DNA of 64,000 nt from Sphingomonas parva (ex Maeng et al. 2020) (GCF_004564275.1 NZ_SPDV01000010.1:62001-126000), one strand, 5' to 3'; counted from the stretch's first letter, positions 46,371 to 55,824 are shown. Notes: generated from the sequence alone by a model not told the origin. Numbers and translations are program-made.

Positions 46371-47654
46371 ATGGATCAGACGTCTCGAAACAGGAGCCTT
46401 GCGGGCGGCGTCCCGAGCAGCGCTTCGCCGGCCACGGCGTTGCTGGTGCGAGTCCTGCGGCGCTTCATCCGCAATGGAGAGCTCACGATCGTCGACCACA
46501 AGGGGCGCAGCCATGTCATCGGCGCGAAGGTACCTGGATGGCCCGAGGCCAGGTTGCGGTTCCTCGACAGGCGCGTACCGGCGGCGATGCTGCGCGACCC
46601 GGTGCTCGGCCTCGGCGAAGCCTATATGGCCGGGCGTGCCGTCATCGAGCACGGCGACGTCCTGGACGTCGCAACGATCATTCGCGGCAACTCGCCATGG
46701 GAAGAAGGCGGCGGCTTCCCGCGCAGCCGCCGGATCCGGGCCAGGCTGGACCGGATCAACTGGCCGGCGCGCGCACGGCGGAACGTCGCGCATCACTACG
46801 ATCTCGCCGACGGGCTCTTCCCGCTCTTTCTAGGGGACGAGCTGGAATATAGCTGCGCCTATTTCCGGAATCCCGACGCGACCCTCGACCAGGCGCAGGC
46901 CGACAAGAGGGCGCATATCGCCGCGAAGCTGCTGCTGCGGCCGGGGCAGCGCGTGCTGGACATCGGCTGCGGCTGGGGCGGGCTCGCCCTCTACCTCCAC
47001 CGCGTCGCAGGCGTGGACGTTCTCGGCGTCACTCTGTCCGAGCGCCAGGTGGAGATCGCACGCCGCCGTGCCGCGGCGGCGGGGGTCGCGGATCGGGTCC
47101 GCTTCGAGCTGCGCGACTATCGCGAGATCCAGGGGCGGTTCGACAGGATCGTTTCGATCGGCATGTTCGAGCATGTCGGCCCGCTTCATTACCGCACCTT
47201 CTTCGATGCGTGCCGGCGCCTGCTCGCCCCGGACGGCGTGATGCTGCTCCACACGATCGGCCGGCTCGGCACCCCGGTCCTCACCGATGCATGGCTGCGC
47301 AAGTACATCTTCCCTGGCGGTCATACGCCCGCCCTGTCGCAGATCGTCCGCGCGAGCGAGACGGCGCGGCTGATCGCGGCCGACGTCGAGACCTTGCGCC
47401 TCCATTACGCCCACACGCTCCATCATTGGTATCTCAATGCCTGGGCGCATCGGGAGGAGATCGAGGGCCTTTACGACGCGCGCTTCTTCCGCATGTGGCT
47501 CTACTATCTCGCCGGCGCGCTCATCTCGTTTCGCTTCGGCGGCCTCTGCAACTACCAGATCCAGTTCGTGCGCGAGCGCAGCGCCTTGCCGCTCGTCCGG
47601 GACTACCGCCACGAGGCGGAAGCACGGCTGCGCGGCGAAAGTACGCCCGGATGA
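46371..47654 (+). CDS. cfa: Cyclopropane-fatty-acyl-phospholipid synthase family methyltransferase
   Basis: A 427-residue SAM-dependent enzyme of the CFA synthase family. It methylenates double bonds of membrane phospholipid acyl chains. Marks: RNVAHHYDLADGLFPLFLGDELEYSCAYF, the SAM loop VLDIGCGWGGLALYL, FDRIVSIGMFEHVGPLHY, and HYAHTLHHWYLNAW with the C-terminal WLYYLAGALISFRFG. The start is set at ATG 46371 (MDQTSRN); the frame also opens at 46323. It is the gene before the NRPS operon, with a 118-bp gap, and probably not part of it. Confidence 0.9.
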   Translation: MDQTSRNRSLAGGVPSSASPATALLVRVLRRFIRNGELTIVDHKGRSHVIGAKVPGWPEARLRFLDRRVPAAMLRDPVLGLGEAYMAGRAVIEHGDVLDVATIIRGNSPWEEGGGFPRSRRIRARLDRINWPARARRNVAHHYDLADGLFPLFLGDELEYSCAYFRNPDATLDQAQADKRAHIAAKLLLRPGQRVLDIGCGWGGLALYLHRVAGVDVLGVTLSERQVEIARRRAAAAGVADRVRFELRDYREIQGRFDRIVSIGMFEHVGPLHYRTFFDACRRLLAPDGVMLLHTIGRLGTPVLTDAWLRKYIFPGGHTPALSQIVRASETARLIAADVETLRLHYAHTLHHWYLNAWAHREEIEGLYDARFFRMWLYYLAGALISFRFGGLCNYQIQFVRERSALPLVRDYRHEAEARLRGESTPG

Positions 47655-47772
47655 GCCACGTCGGGTACAAAGCCGCCCGGTTCAACGATTGTCCCGCTGC
47701 GATACGGTGGATCGATCCGGTCTGAAGGCGCGATTAAACACTTTCTCACCTCTTTGTGATCTGGGTGGCGGC

Positions 47773-49650
47773 ATGGAAAACGTCGACCCGCAATTCTCGC
47801 CCGCGTTCGACAGCGCGCCGGCCCTGGACGCCGCCTCCCTTACGGAGTCGCAACTCTCCCCACCCTTTTCGGTCGCCGCAAAGGTCGCCGAGATCGCGCG
47901 CGTGCAGCCGGACGCGACGGCGCTCGTCGCCACCTGCGGCACGCTCAGCTACCGCGAGCTCGACAGCCGCGCCGAGCGGCTTGCGTCCTGGCTGCGGGGC
48001 CGCGGCATCGGCAGCGGCGGGCTCGTCGGCCTGTGCCTGGAGCGATCGTTCGATCAGATCGTCGCGGCGCTGGCCGCGTGGAAGACAGGCGCCGCCTATC
48101 TGCCGCTCGATCCCGCCTGGCCGGACGCTCGCCTGAGCACGATCGTTGCCGATGCGCGCTGCGCCATCGTGCTCGGCCGCGACGAGACGGCCCGCCGGCT
48201 GGCCGGCAGCGCGGCGCCGGTCGAGACCCTTGATTGGGCCGCCGTGCCCGCGGACGCGGTGCGCGGGCCCGGACTCGGCGAGGACCCGCGGGCGCTCGCT
48301 TATGTGATCTACACCTCCGGGACGACCGGCACGCCGAAAGGTGTCGAGATCACCCACGCCAATCTCTCCCACCTGATCGCCTGGCATGTCGATGCCTTCG
48401 GGATCACGTGCCGCGATCGGGCGAGCCATCTTGCCGGCCTCGGCTTCGACGCGGCCGCTTGGGAGATTTGGCCGTACCTCTGCGCCGGCGCGTCGGTGAC
48501 CTTGATCGAGGACGCGGCGCGCGTCGCCTCGGAACGGCTGCGCGCGGCGCTGATCGAGCGCGGCATCACCATCGCGTTCGCCCCCACGGCAATCGCCGAG
48601 GAGCTGATCGCCGCAGATTGGCCGGCCGACGCGCCGCTGCGGATTCTCCTGACCGGCGCAGACCGCCTGGTCGCCCGTCCACGGCCGGGCCTCCCCTTCG
48701 CCTTCGTCAACAATTACGGGCCGACGGAGTGCACGGTCGTCGCCACGTCCGCGATCGTAGCGCCGGGCGGCGACGCGGAGCTGCCGCCGATCGGGCGTCC
48801 GATCGGCGCGGCCCGCATTCACATCCTCGACGGGAACGGCCATCTCGTCCCGACCGGAGAGGTCGGGGAGATCCACATCGGCGGCCCGATGGTCGGGCGC
48901 GGCTATCGCGGCCGACCCGATCTGACCGCGCAGCGCTTCGTCGCCGATCCGTTCGGCGGCGCCGGCGACAGGCTCTACAGGACGGGGGATCTCGGCATTC
49001 TGCTCGCCGACGGTCAGATCGCGTTCCGCGGCCGGATCGACGATCAGGTGAAGATCCGCGGTCATCGCGTCGAGCCCGACGAGGTGGCGAGCGTCCTGGG
49101 CCGTCATCCCGCGGTCGGCGCCTGCACCGTGGTCGCGCGGCGCGCAGCCGACGGCGGCGATGCGCTGGTGGGCTACGTCGTGCCGCAGCGAACGCTGACC
49201 GCCGAGGAGCTGCGGAGCTTTCTCGCCGAGCAGCTTCCCGACTATATGGTTCCGGCAAGCTTCGTCCGGCTGGACGCGCTTCCGCTCACCGCCAACGGCA
49301 AGCTCGACAAGGCGGCGCTCCCGGACCCTGCGGAAGAAAACGCGCTCGAGACGGCAGGCTTCAGCGCCGCGACGACGCTCGCCGAGCAGAGGCTCGCCGA
49401 GATCCTGGCCGAGGTGCTGGGCCGCGGGCCGGTCGGCATCGACGACAATTTCTTCCTCCTCGGCGGCCATTCGCTGCTCGGGACCCAGGTGGTGCTCCGC
49501 GCCGGCGAGGCGTTCGGGATCGAGCTTACCCTGCGCGACCTCTTCCTCGCCCCCACCATCCGTCAGCTCGCCGCGCATGTGGAAGCGCTGCTGATGCGGA
49601 TGATCGAGGCGATGAGCGACGACGAGGCGCAGCAGCGCGCAGCCGAATAA
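47773..49650 (+). CDS. NRPS didomain A-PCP, leucine-type pocket
   Basis: A 625-residue protein with an adenylation domain (about 35-530) and a carrier domain (about 540-615). A3 is YTSGTTGTPKG (180-190), A5 NNYGPTEC, A10 PLTANGKLD. Aligned by eye to GrsA, the ten pocket residues read DAWFLGNVVK, a recognised Leu code. The carrier Ser is S567 in LLGGHSLLG. There is no condensation domain, so it should activate Leu and present it in trans, like the NovH-type A-PCP proteins that feed a P450. Start ATG 47773; the frame opens earlier without coding character. It is followed after 10 bp by the P450 gene. Confidence 0.9.
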   Translation: MENVDPQFSPAFDSAPALDAASLTESQLSPPFSVAAKVAEIARVQPDATALVATCGTLSYRELDSRAERLASWLRGRGIGSGGLVGLCLERSFDQIVAALAAWKTGAAYLPLDPAWPDARLSTIVADARCAIVLGRDETARRLAGSAAPVETLDWAAVPADAVRGPGLGEDPRALAYVIYTSGTTGTPKGVEITHANLSHLIAWHVDAFGITCRDRASHLAGLGFDAAAWEIWPYLCAGASVTLIEDAARVASERLRAALIERGITIAFAPTAIAEELIAADWPADAPLRILLTGADRLVARPRPGLPFAFVNNYGPTECTVVATSAIVAPGGDAELPPIGRPIGAARIHILDGNGHLVPTGEVGEIHIGGPMVGRGYRGRPDLTAQRFVADPFGGAGDRLYRTGDLGILLADGQIAFRGRIDDQVKIRGHRVEPDEVASVLGRHPAVGACTVVARRAADGGDALVGYVVPQRTLTAEELRSFLAEQLPDYMVPASFVRLDALPLTANGKLDKAALPDPAEENALETAGFSAATTLAEQRLAEILAEVLGRGPVGIDDNFFLLGGHSLLGTQVVLRAGEAFGIELTLRDLFLAPTIRQLAAHVEALLMRMIEAMSDDEAQQRAAE

Positions 49651-49660
49651 GGGGGCCAAG

Positions 49661-50917
49661 ATGACCATCCAGCCGGCACCGACGCACACGCGCGCGATCG
49701 ATCCGAGCCTCAGCCTTTTCCAGCTGCTCGATCCCGCCGTCCATGCCGATCCCTACCCCTTCTATCGCAGGCTGCGGGAGGAGGCGCCGGTTCATTGGGA
49801 TCCGTTCATGCACACCTGGGTCGTCACTCGTTACGCCGACGTGATGACCGTGCTGCATCAATTCTCGGCCGATCGCACGCCCGATCCGGACCAGATGAAG
49901 GCGCTGGGTCTGCCCTCGCTCGGACCGGTCGCCGACGTCATGGCCCGGCAGATGCTGTTTCTCGATGCGCCCGCGCACACGCGCCTGCGCAAGCTTTGCT
50001 CCAGCGCCTTCACGCCGCGGCGGGTCGAAGCGATGGAAGAGCAGATCCAGGGCATTGCCGAGCGCCTGATCGACGCCCGCATCGCCTCCGGACGAATGGA
50101 CGTCATCGCCGATTTCGCCGAGCCCTTCCCCGCCATCGTGACGGCGGGGCTGCTCGGCGTTCCGCTCGACGACCATGGCTGGCTGAAGGCCAAGTCGGCG
50201 GATTTCGCGGAGATGCTCGGCAACTTCCAGCACAATCCCGATCGCGTGCACGGCGTGCTGAAGAGCGTCGCCGAGCTCACCGACTATTTCCGCGACGCGA
50301 TCCGGAATCACGGTGACCGCCCCGGGCTGGTCCGCTCGCTGGTTGAAGCGGAGGTCGACGGATCGCGGCTCACCGAGGATGAGGTGATCGCCAACACCAT
50401 CGTGACGATGGTCGGCGGCCAGGAAACCACGACCAACCTGATCGGCAACGGGCTCCTCACGCTCATTCGCAAGCCGGAGACGATGCAGGAGCTGCGCGAG
50501 CAGCCCGACATCATCGCCAGCGCCGTCGAGGAGCTGCTGCGCTACGAGACCCCGAGCCAGCACACCGCGCGCATCGCGCCCATGGATACAGAGATCGGCG
50601 GCACCCCGATCCGCAAGGGTGACGCGGTGATGGCGGTGATGGCAGCGGCCAATCGCGATCCGCTGCGCTTTCCCGATCCGGATCGCCTCGACCTGCGGCG
50701 CACTGACAATCGCCACCTCGCCTTCGGGTGGGCCGCGCATTTCTGCTTCGGTGCCGCTTTGGCGCGAATGGAGGCGCGGATCGCCTTCACCACTCTGCTT
50801 CGCCGGCTCGACGACATCACGCTTGCCGCCGACCGGCTGGAGTGGAGACCGAATTCCGGCCTTCGCGGGCTCAAGGCGCTGCCGATCACCTTCCGCACCC
50901 CGGGAGCGCCTGCATGA
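49661..50917 (+). CDS. Cytochrome P450 of the NRPS operon
   Basis: A 418-residue soluble bacterial P450. The heme ligand is C362 in FGWAAHFCFGAALAR (second Gly of the usual FGxGxHxC is Ala), the ExxR pair lies in EELLR, and the oxygen-activating I-helix reads VGGQETT (252-257) instead of AGxxT. GGGGG 5 bp upstream serves as ribosome-binding site, and the stop overlaps the next NRPS gene (ATGA). Since it lies between an A-PCP protein and a C-A-PCP-TE module, the likely task is hydroxylating the carrier-bound amino acid (probably beta-hydroxylation of Leu), as NovI does for Tyr; this is inference. Confidence 0.87.
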   Translation: MTIQPAPTHTRAIDPSLSLFQLLDPAVHADPYPFYRRLREEAPVHWDPFMHTWVVTRYADVMTVLHQFSADRTPDPDQMKALGLPSLGPVADVMARQMLFLDAPAHTRLRKLCSSAFTPRRVEAMEEQIQGIAERLIDARIASGRMDVIADFAEPFPAIVTAGLLGVPLDDHGWLKAKSADFAEMLGNFQHNPDRVHGVLKSVAELTDYFRDAIRNHGDRPGLVRSLVEAEVDGSRLTEDEVIANTIVTMVGGQETTTNLIGNGLLTLIRKPETMQELREQPDIIASAVEELLRYETPSQHTARIAPMDTEIGGTPIRKGDAVMAVMAAANRDPLRFPDPDRLDLRRTDNRHLAFGWAAHFCFGAALARMEARIAFTTLLRRLDDITLAADRLEWRPNSGLRGLKALPITFRTPGAPA

Positions 50918-53900
50918 CGGCGGCCCTTTCCGACGCCAAGCGACAGCTCCTCGAAAAGATGCTGCGCGGCGGCGGCGAGGCAGCCGCGCCTGTCGCCGGC
51001 GTGCGGCCGCGTCCGCCCGGCACGATCGTGCCGCTGACCGCCGACCAGCGGCAGGTGTGGCTGCACGCGATGATGGCGCCGGACGTGCCCCTCTACAACG
51101 AATCGATCACCATCCACCGGCTGGGCGCGTTCGATCTCGCGGCGCTGGAGAGGAGCCTCGAAGAGATCGTGAGGCGACACGAGGCCTGGCGGACCTGCTT
51201 CGCCGAGGTCGACGGAGAGCTGGTCCAGCGGATCCGGTCCGACGTAAGTATCCGGCTGCTGCTCGACGACGTGAGCCATCTGCCGGCCGAGGAGCGGGAC
51301 GCGGCAGCGATCGCGATCGGAAGCGACGACGCCCGCCGGCCGATCGACCTCGCCGAGGCGCCGCTGTTCCGCGCCCGCGTGGTCAGGCTGGCCGAGGACA
51401 ATCACCGACTCTACCTGACGCTGCACCACATCATCTTCGATGGGGTCTCGATCTACCGGGTGATCGTTCCGGAGCTCGCCGCCCTCTACCAGGCGTTCTC
51501 GACGGGCGCGCCCTCGCCCCTTCCCGAGCCGGTGCTGCAATATGGCGATTATGCTGTCTGGCAGCAGGCGCATCTCGCGTCTCCGGCGATCGCCCGTCAG
51601 CTCGACCATTGGCGCGCGACCCTCGCCGACGCGCCCTCGAAGCTCGAGCTGACCGGCGACCGCGCGAAGCCGACGCATCCGACCCACGCCGGATCGATGG
51701 AGACCTTCCCGATCTCCCATGGCCTCACCGAGGCCTTGAAGGCGGTCAGCCGCCGCGAAGGCGTGACACTCTACATGACGCTGCTCGCCGCCTACAAGGC
51801 GATGCTCCACCTCTACACCGGGGAGGAGGACATCGTCGTCGGAGGCGTGACCGACCTCAGACGGCGCCCGGAGCTGGAGCGGGTCGTCGGCTATTTCCTG
51901 AACACGATCGCGATGCGCTCGCGGCCGACCGCGTCGCTGCCGGTTCGCGAGTATCTACACCAGGTTCGGGACAGCGTCCTCGGCGCACTTGCCGCCAGCG
52001 AAGTGCCGTTCGACGAAGTGGTGCGCGATCTCGGCATCCGCCGGCAGCCCGGCGCCCATCCCCTGTTCAACACGCTCTTCTCGATCGAGCCACCGGTCGA
52101 TCCATTTCCCGAGGGCTGGGACCTCACCCAGATGGACGTGGTCGTCGGCGGCGCCAAGTTCGATCTCTACCTCGAGCTCGACGAGCGGCCTGACGGGATG
52201 ATTGGCCGCTTTCTCTACAGCACCGAACTGTTCGATCCGGCGACGATCCGGCGGATGATCGGTCATTGGCTCAATATGCTGGAAGGGATTGCCGAGGATG
52301 CCGGGCGCCCGATCGGCGATCTCCCGTTGCTCACACGCGAAGAGACGGCGCTGATTGTCGCGATCAACGACACCTCGACGCCAGTGGGGCCGCCGCTGCC
52401 GGACGCGATCGCGGCGTCGGTGCGGGCACGGCCGGAGGCGATCGCGGTCCGCTGCGGCGAGGATCGCTGCACCTATGCCGAGCTGGACCTCCGCGCCGGC
52501 CGGATCGCGGCGGCGCTGCAGGCCCGGGGCGTTGGAAGAGGCGCTCTGGTGGCGCTCTGCCTCGATCGCTCGCCGGACATGGTCGCCGCCCTGCTCGCCG
52601 TCATGAAATGCGGCGCCGCCTATCTTCCGCTCGACCTGGATTTTCCGGCGCAAAGGCTCGATTACATCGTCCGCGACGCCGGCATCGCGGCGCTGCTTAC
52701 CGAGCGCCGCCTCCTCGGAACGCTGCCCGCATGGGAAGGGCCGGTGTTGTTGGTCGAGGAGGCTGCCGAGCTGACCCCTGCTGACGCCGTGACAGTGGCT
52801 CCGGAGGATCTCGCCTACGTCCTCTACACGTCGGGTTCGACCGGCCGACCGAAAGGGGTCGAGATCGGCCACGGCGCGCTGGCGAACCTGCTGGAGTCGA
52901 TGCGCGTCCGGCCGGGCTTCGCGGCGGAAGACAGCCTGCTCGCCGTCACCACGCTGTCCTTCGACATCGCCGCTCTCGAGATCTTCCTGCCGCTGATCTG
53001 CGGCGGAACCCTGGTCCTCGCCCCCCGCGCGGTCGCTACCGATCCAGTGCGTCTGGCCGCGCTGCTGCGCGAGACGCGTCCGACGATGATGCAGGCGACA
53101 CCCGCGACCTGGCGGGCGCTGATCGAAACCGGGTGGCGCGGCGATCCGAACCTCACCCTGCTTTGCGGTGGCGAGGCGCTGCCGCGCGAGCTTGCGCTCG
53201 AGCTGCTCGCGCGCGCCGGCACGGTCTGGAACATGTACGGCCCGACCGAGACGACGATCTGGTCGACGATGCATCGTGTCACGCCCGAGGACGGACCCGT
53301 ACCCATCGGGCGGCCGATCGCGAACACCCTCACCCATGTGCTCGACAAGCGTGGCGGGCCCGTGCCCGCCGGCGTGACCGGCGAGCTTTACATCGGCGGC
53401 GCCGGGCTGGCCCGCGGCTATCGCAACCGCCCCGATCTCACGGCCGAACGCTTCGCGGAGCAACCCGGCGTTCCTGGCGTGCGGCTCTATCGCACCGGCG
53501 ATCTCGCCCGCTACGCGGCGGACGGTACGCTCTTCTGCCTCGGCCGCACCGACAACGATCAGAAGATCCGCGGCTTCCGCGTCGCAGTGGAGGAAATCGA
53601 GGGTGCACTCGCCGAGCACCCGGAAATCGCCGCGGCGGCGGTGCGAAGCTGGCCGGACGCCTCCGGCGAGCGCGCGCTCGCCGCCTATCTGGTGCCGCGC
53701 GGTCAAATGCCCTCGCCCGGCGAGTTGCGAGCGCATCTCGGCCGGACGCTTCCCGAGTACATGATCCCCTCGCGCTTCCAGGCTCTGGCGGCCTTGCCGA
53801 TGACTCCGAACGGCAAGATCGATCGCAACGCCCTGCCTTCCCCTGACAAGGCGGACAGCGCGGGTCGATCGGCGCCGCCGGTCGGCGAGACGGAAACCCG

Positions 53901-54954
53901 GCTCGCCGCGATCTGGGCCGATCTGCTCGGCGTCGGCGGCGTCGGCAGGGAGGACAGCTTCTTCGAGCTCGGCGGTCATTCGCTGCTCGTCGCGCGCCTG
54001 CTCCACCGCATTGAGATGCAATGGGATCGCCGGATCGGGATGGCCGAATTCTTCCGAGCCCATCGGCTTGCCGAACTTGCCGGCAGGATCGACAGGCTCG
54101 ACTCGGCCGATTGCGGCGGGCTCGTGCCCCTGCAGCCGCTCGGCGCCGGTACGCCCATGATATGGCTGGACGGCGGTCCCGCAATGATGGCGCTGGCCCG
54201 GGAGGTTGGCATCGACATCCCCTTTCTCGGCCTGCCGCTGGACCCGATCCTCGAGCGGCTGTTCGAGACGCAGCCGCCGTTCGAAGCGGTGGCCCGCGAG
54301 GTGGTCGGCACATTGCGCCAGGCGCAGCCCGCCGGACCCTATCTGATCGGCGGCTGGTGCACGGCCGGAATCCTCGCCTACGAGGTTGCCCGGCAGCTCC
54401 GCGAAGCCGGCGAGGAGGTGCCGTTGCTGGCACTCGGCCATGCCTTCAATCCGGTGGCGTTCCAGCGCATCGGTCCGCTGCGGATGGCAGCCAGCAAGGC
54501 GCGATTCCACGCGGGCGTGTGGCTTCGCCTGCCGCTCCGGGAACGGCTCGACTATGCGAAGGCGCGCGCGTTCGGCATGCTCGAGGAAGCGGGCGTCGCC
54601 GAGCCGGATCGTCCGGAGACCCGTTATCGGCAGCTGCGCGGAGCGCTCGAACGTGCCGCTTACGGCTACCGGCCCGGCGCCTATGGCGGCGACGTGGCGC
54701 TCTTCCAGCCGATCGACCGCCCCGCGGTGCACGACACGCGGCCTGGCTGGGCGGACCTGGTGACCGGCGCGCTCACCGCCTACGACATCCCCGGGGAACA
54801 CGGCACCATGTGGGACCAGCCGAACCTCGCCAGTTTCGGAGCGCGGCTGCGGGAGGCGATCATCGAGGCCCGCAACGGCGGCCGGGCGGGCTCTTCTCCG
54901 TTCGGACGGGAGCGGGCGCGGCCCGAACGCATCCTCTGCCGGGCGGGATCGTGA
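50914..54954 (+). CDS. NRPS module C-A-PCP-TE, glycine-type pocket, Cys thioesterase
   Basis: A 1346-residue protein. Order: short N-terminal helix (SDAKRQLLEKMLRG), condensation domain (about 40-470, active site HHIIFDG, H172), adenylation domain (about 490-970, A3 YTSGSTGRPKG), carrier domain (S1023 in LGGHSLLV) and thioesterase (about 1080-1320). The pocket residues read DILQLGMIWK by eye, close to known Gly codes. The TE nucleophile elbow is GGWCTAG, so C1149 replaces Ser; the likely His is H1296 (GEHGTMW). It should condense a donor, most simply the Leu-type unit of the first gene, with Gly and release the product. The 4-bp overlap with the P450 gene shows co-translation. Confidence 0.9.
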   Translation: MTAALSDAKRQLLEKMLRGGGEAAAPVAGVRPRPPGTIVPLTADQRQVWLHAMMAPDVPLYNESITIHRLGAFDLAALERSLEEIVRRHEAWRTCFAEVDGELVQRIRSDVSIRLLLDDVSHLPAEERDAAAIAIGSDDARRPIDLAEAPLFRARVVRLAEDNHRLYLTLHHIIFDGVSIYRVIVPELAALYQAFSTGAPSPLPEPVLQYGDYAVWQQAHLASPAIARQLDHWRATLADAPSKLELTGDRAKPTHPTHAGSMETFPISHGLTEALKAVSRREGVTLYMTLLAAYKAMLHLYTGEEDIVVGGVTDLRRRPELERVVGYFLNTIAMRSRPTASLPVREYLHQVRDSVLGALAASEVPFDEVVRDLGIRRQPGAHPLFNTLFSIEPPVDPFPEGWDLTQMDVVVGGAKFDLYLELDERPDGMIGRFLYSTELFDPATIRRMIGHWLNMLEGIAEDAGRPIGDLPLLTREETALIVAINDTSTPVGPPLPDAIAASVRARPEAIAVRCGEDRCTYAELDLRAGRIAAALQARGVGRGALVALCLDRSPDMVAALLAVMKCGAAYLPLDLDFPAQRLDYIVRDAGIAALLTERRLLGTLPAWEGPVLLVEEAAELTPADAVTVAPEDLAYVLYTSGSTGRPKGVEIGHGALANLLESMRVRPGFAAEDSLLAVTTLSFDIAALEIFLPLICGGTLVLAPRAVATDPVRLAALLRETRPTMMQATPATWRALIETGWRGDPNLTLLCGGEALPRELALELLARAGTVWNMYGPTETTIWSTMHRVTPEDGPVPIGRPIANTLTHVLDKRGGPVPAGVTGELYIGGAGLARGYRNRPDLTAERFAEQPGVPGVRLYRTGDLARYAADGTLFCLGRTDNDQKIRGFRVAVEEIEGALAEHPEIAAAAVRSWPDASGERALAAYLVPRGQMPSPGELRAHLGRTLPEYMIPSRFQALAALPMTPNGKIDRNALPSPDKADSAGRSAPPVGETETRLAAIWADLLGVGGVGREDSFFELGGHSLLVARLLHRIEMQWDRRIGMAEFFRAHRLAELAGRIDRLDSADCGGLVPLQPLGAGTPMIWLDGGPAMMALAREVGIDIPFLGLPLDPILERLFETQPPFEAVAREVVGTLRQAQPAGPYLIGGWCTAGILAYEVARQLREAGEEVPLLALGHAFNPVAFQRIGPLRMAASKARFHAGVWLRLPLRERLDYAKARAFGMLEEAGVAEPDRPETRYRQLRGALERAAYGYRPGAYGGDVALFQPIDRPAVHDTRPGWADLVTGALTAYDIPGEHGTMWDQPNLASFGARLREAIIEARNGGRAGSSPFGRERARPERILCRAGS

Positions 54955-55003
54955 TCATGGAAAGCTCGGGGCGGCAGCGCCGGCCGGGGGCCGGGACGCT
55001 GCC

Positions 55004-55693
55004 GTGAGCCTCGACCTCGTGCTGTTCGAGCTCGATCTTCCCGCTCGCGAGATCGAGAGCCTCGCCGCCTCGCTCGACGAGGGCGAGCAGGTCCGGGCAG
55101 CCGCCTATCGCTCGCCGCGCGACCGGCGACGCTTCATCGCGCGTCGCGGCCAGCTGCGCCGGCTGCTGGCGGAACGGCTCGGCGGCATGCCGCACCGGCT
55201 GCAGTTCCGGTCCAATCCGTGGGGAAAGCCGTTCCTCGCCGAGCAGCCGTCGCTGCATTTCAGCCTTTCCTCTTCAGGCGAGCTCGCGCTTTTCGCATCC
55301 GCCTGGGGACGCGAGGTCGGCTGCGATATCGAGCGCAAGGATCCGGCGCTCGCCCTTCCCGGCGTGGCGCAGCGCTTCTTTTCCCCGGCGGAACAGGAAG
55401 CCTTGGCGTCCCTGGCGGATGAGCAATGGGTGGACGGCTTCTTCAACTGCTGGACGCGCAAGGAAGCCTATGTGAAGGCGCTCGGCCTCGGTCTTTCCTG
55501 TCCGCTCGACGGGTTCACCGTCTCGGTCGCTCCGGGCGAGAGCGGTCGTCTGATCGACGCCGAGCCTGGCTGGAGCTTGTGCTCCTTCGCGCCGGCACCG
55601 CGCTATCAGGCGGCGGTCGTCCTGCGCGGCGAAGCCGCCGATGTCGGGGCGCTGGCCTGCCGCGGGCTCCAGCCGACGGCGCGCGCGGCCTAG
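55004..55693 (+). CDS. Sfp-type 4'-phosphopantetheinyl transferase
   Basis: A 229-residue enzyme that attaches phosphopantetheine from CoA to carrier-domain serines. Family motifs: NPWGKPFL, LHFSLSSSGELALFA, VGCDIERKD (Mg-binding Asp/Glu) and FFNCWTRKEAYVKALG. The GTG start lies 49 bp after the second NRPS gene, same strand, so it is the last gene of the operon. It most likely activates S567 and S1023 of the two NRPS proteins; no other carrier-protein system is in the window. Confidence 0.92.
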   Translation: MSLDLVLFELDLPAREIESLAASLDEGEQVRAAAYRSPRDRRRFIARRGQLRRLLAERLGGMPHRLQFRSNPWGKPFLAEQPSLHFSLSSSGELALFASAWGREVGCDIERKDPALALPGVAQRFFSPAEQEALASLADEQWVDGFFNCWTRKEAYVKALGLGLSCPLDGFTVSVAPGESGRLIDAEPGWSLCSFAPAPRYQAAVVLRGEAADVGALACRGLQPTARAA

Positions 55694-55824
55694 ATTCGTG
55701 GAGCGGGCGGCGCAGGGCTGCCTGCTCGATCACGATGCTGCAATGCGGCAACAGTTTGAATTTGTTTCGCGGGTGGCCGCGATACGGGATGACCAAGCCG
55801 CCCAAAACCGTTAACGTCGGGTTT

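Noticed and set aside
54958-55008. 17-codon frame between the second NRPS gene and the transferase gene
   Set aside because: Too short, it overlaps the GTG start of the transferase and shows no feature of an MbtH or leader peptide.
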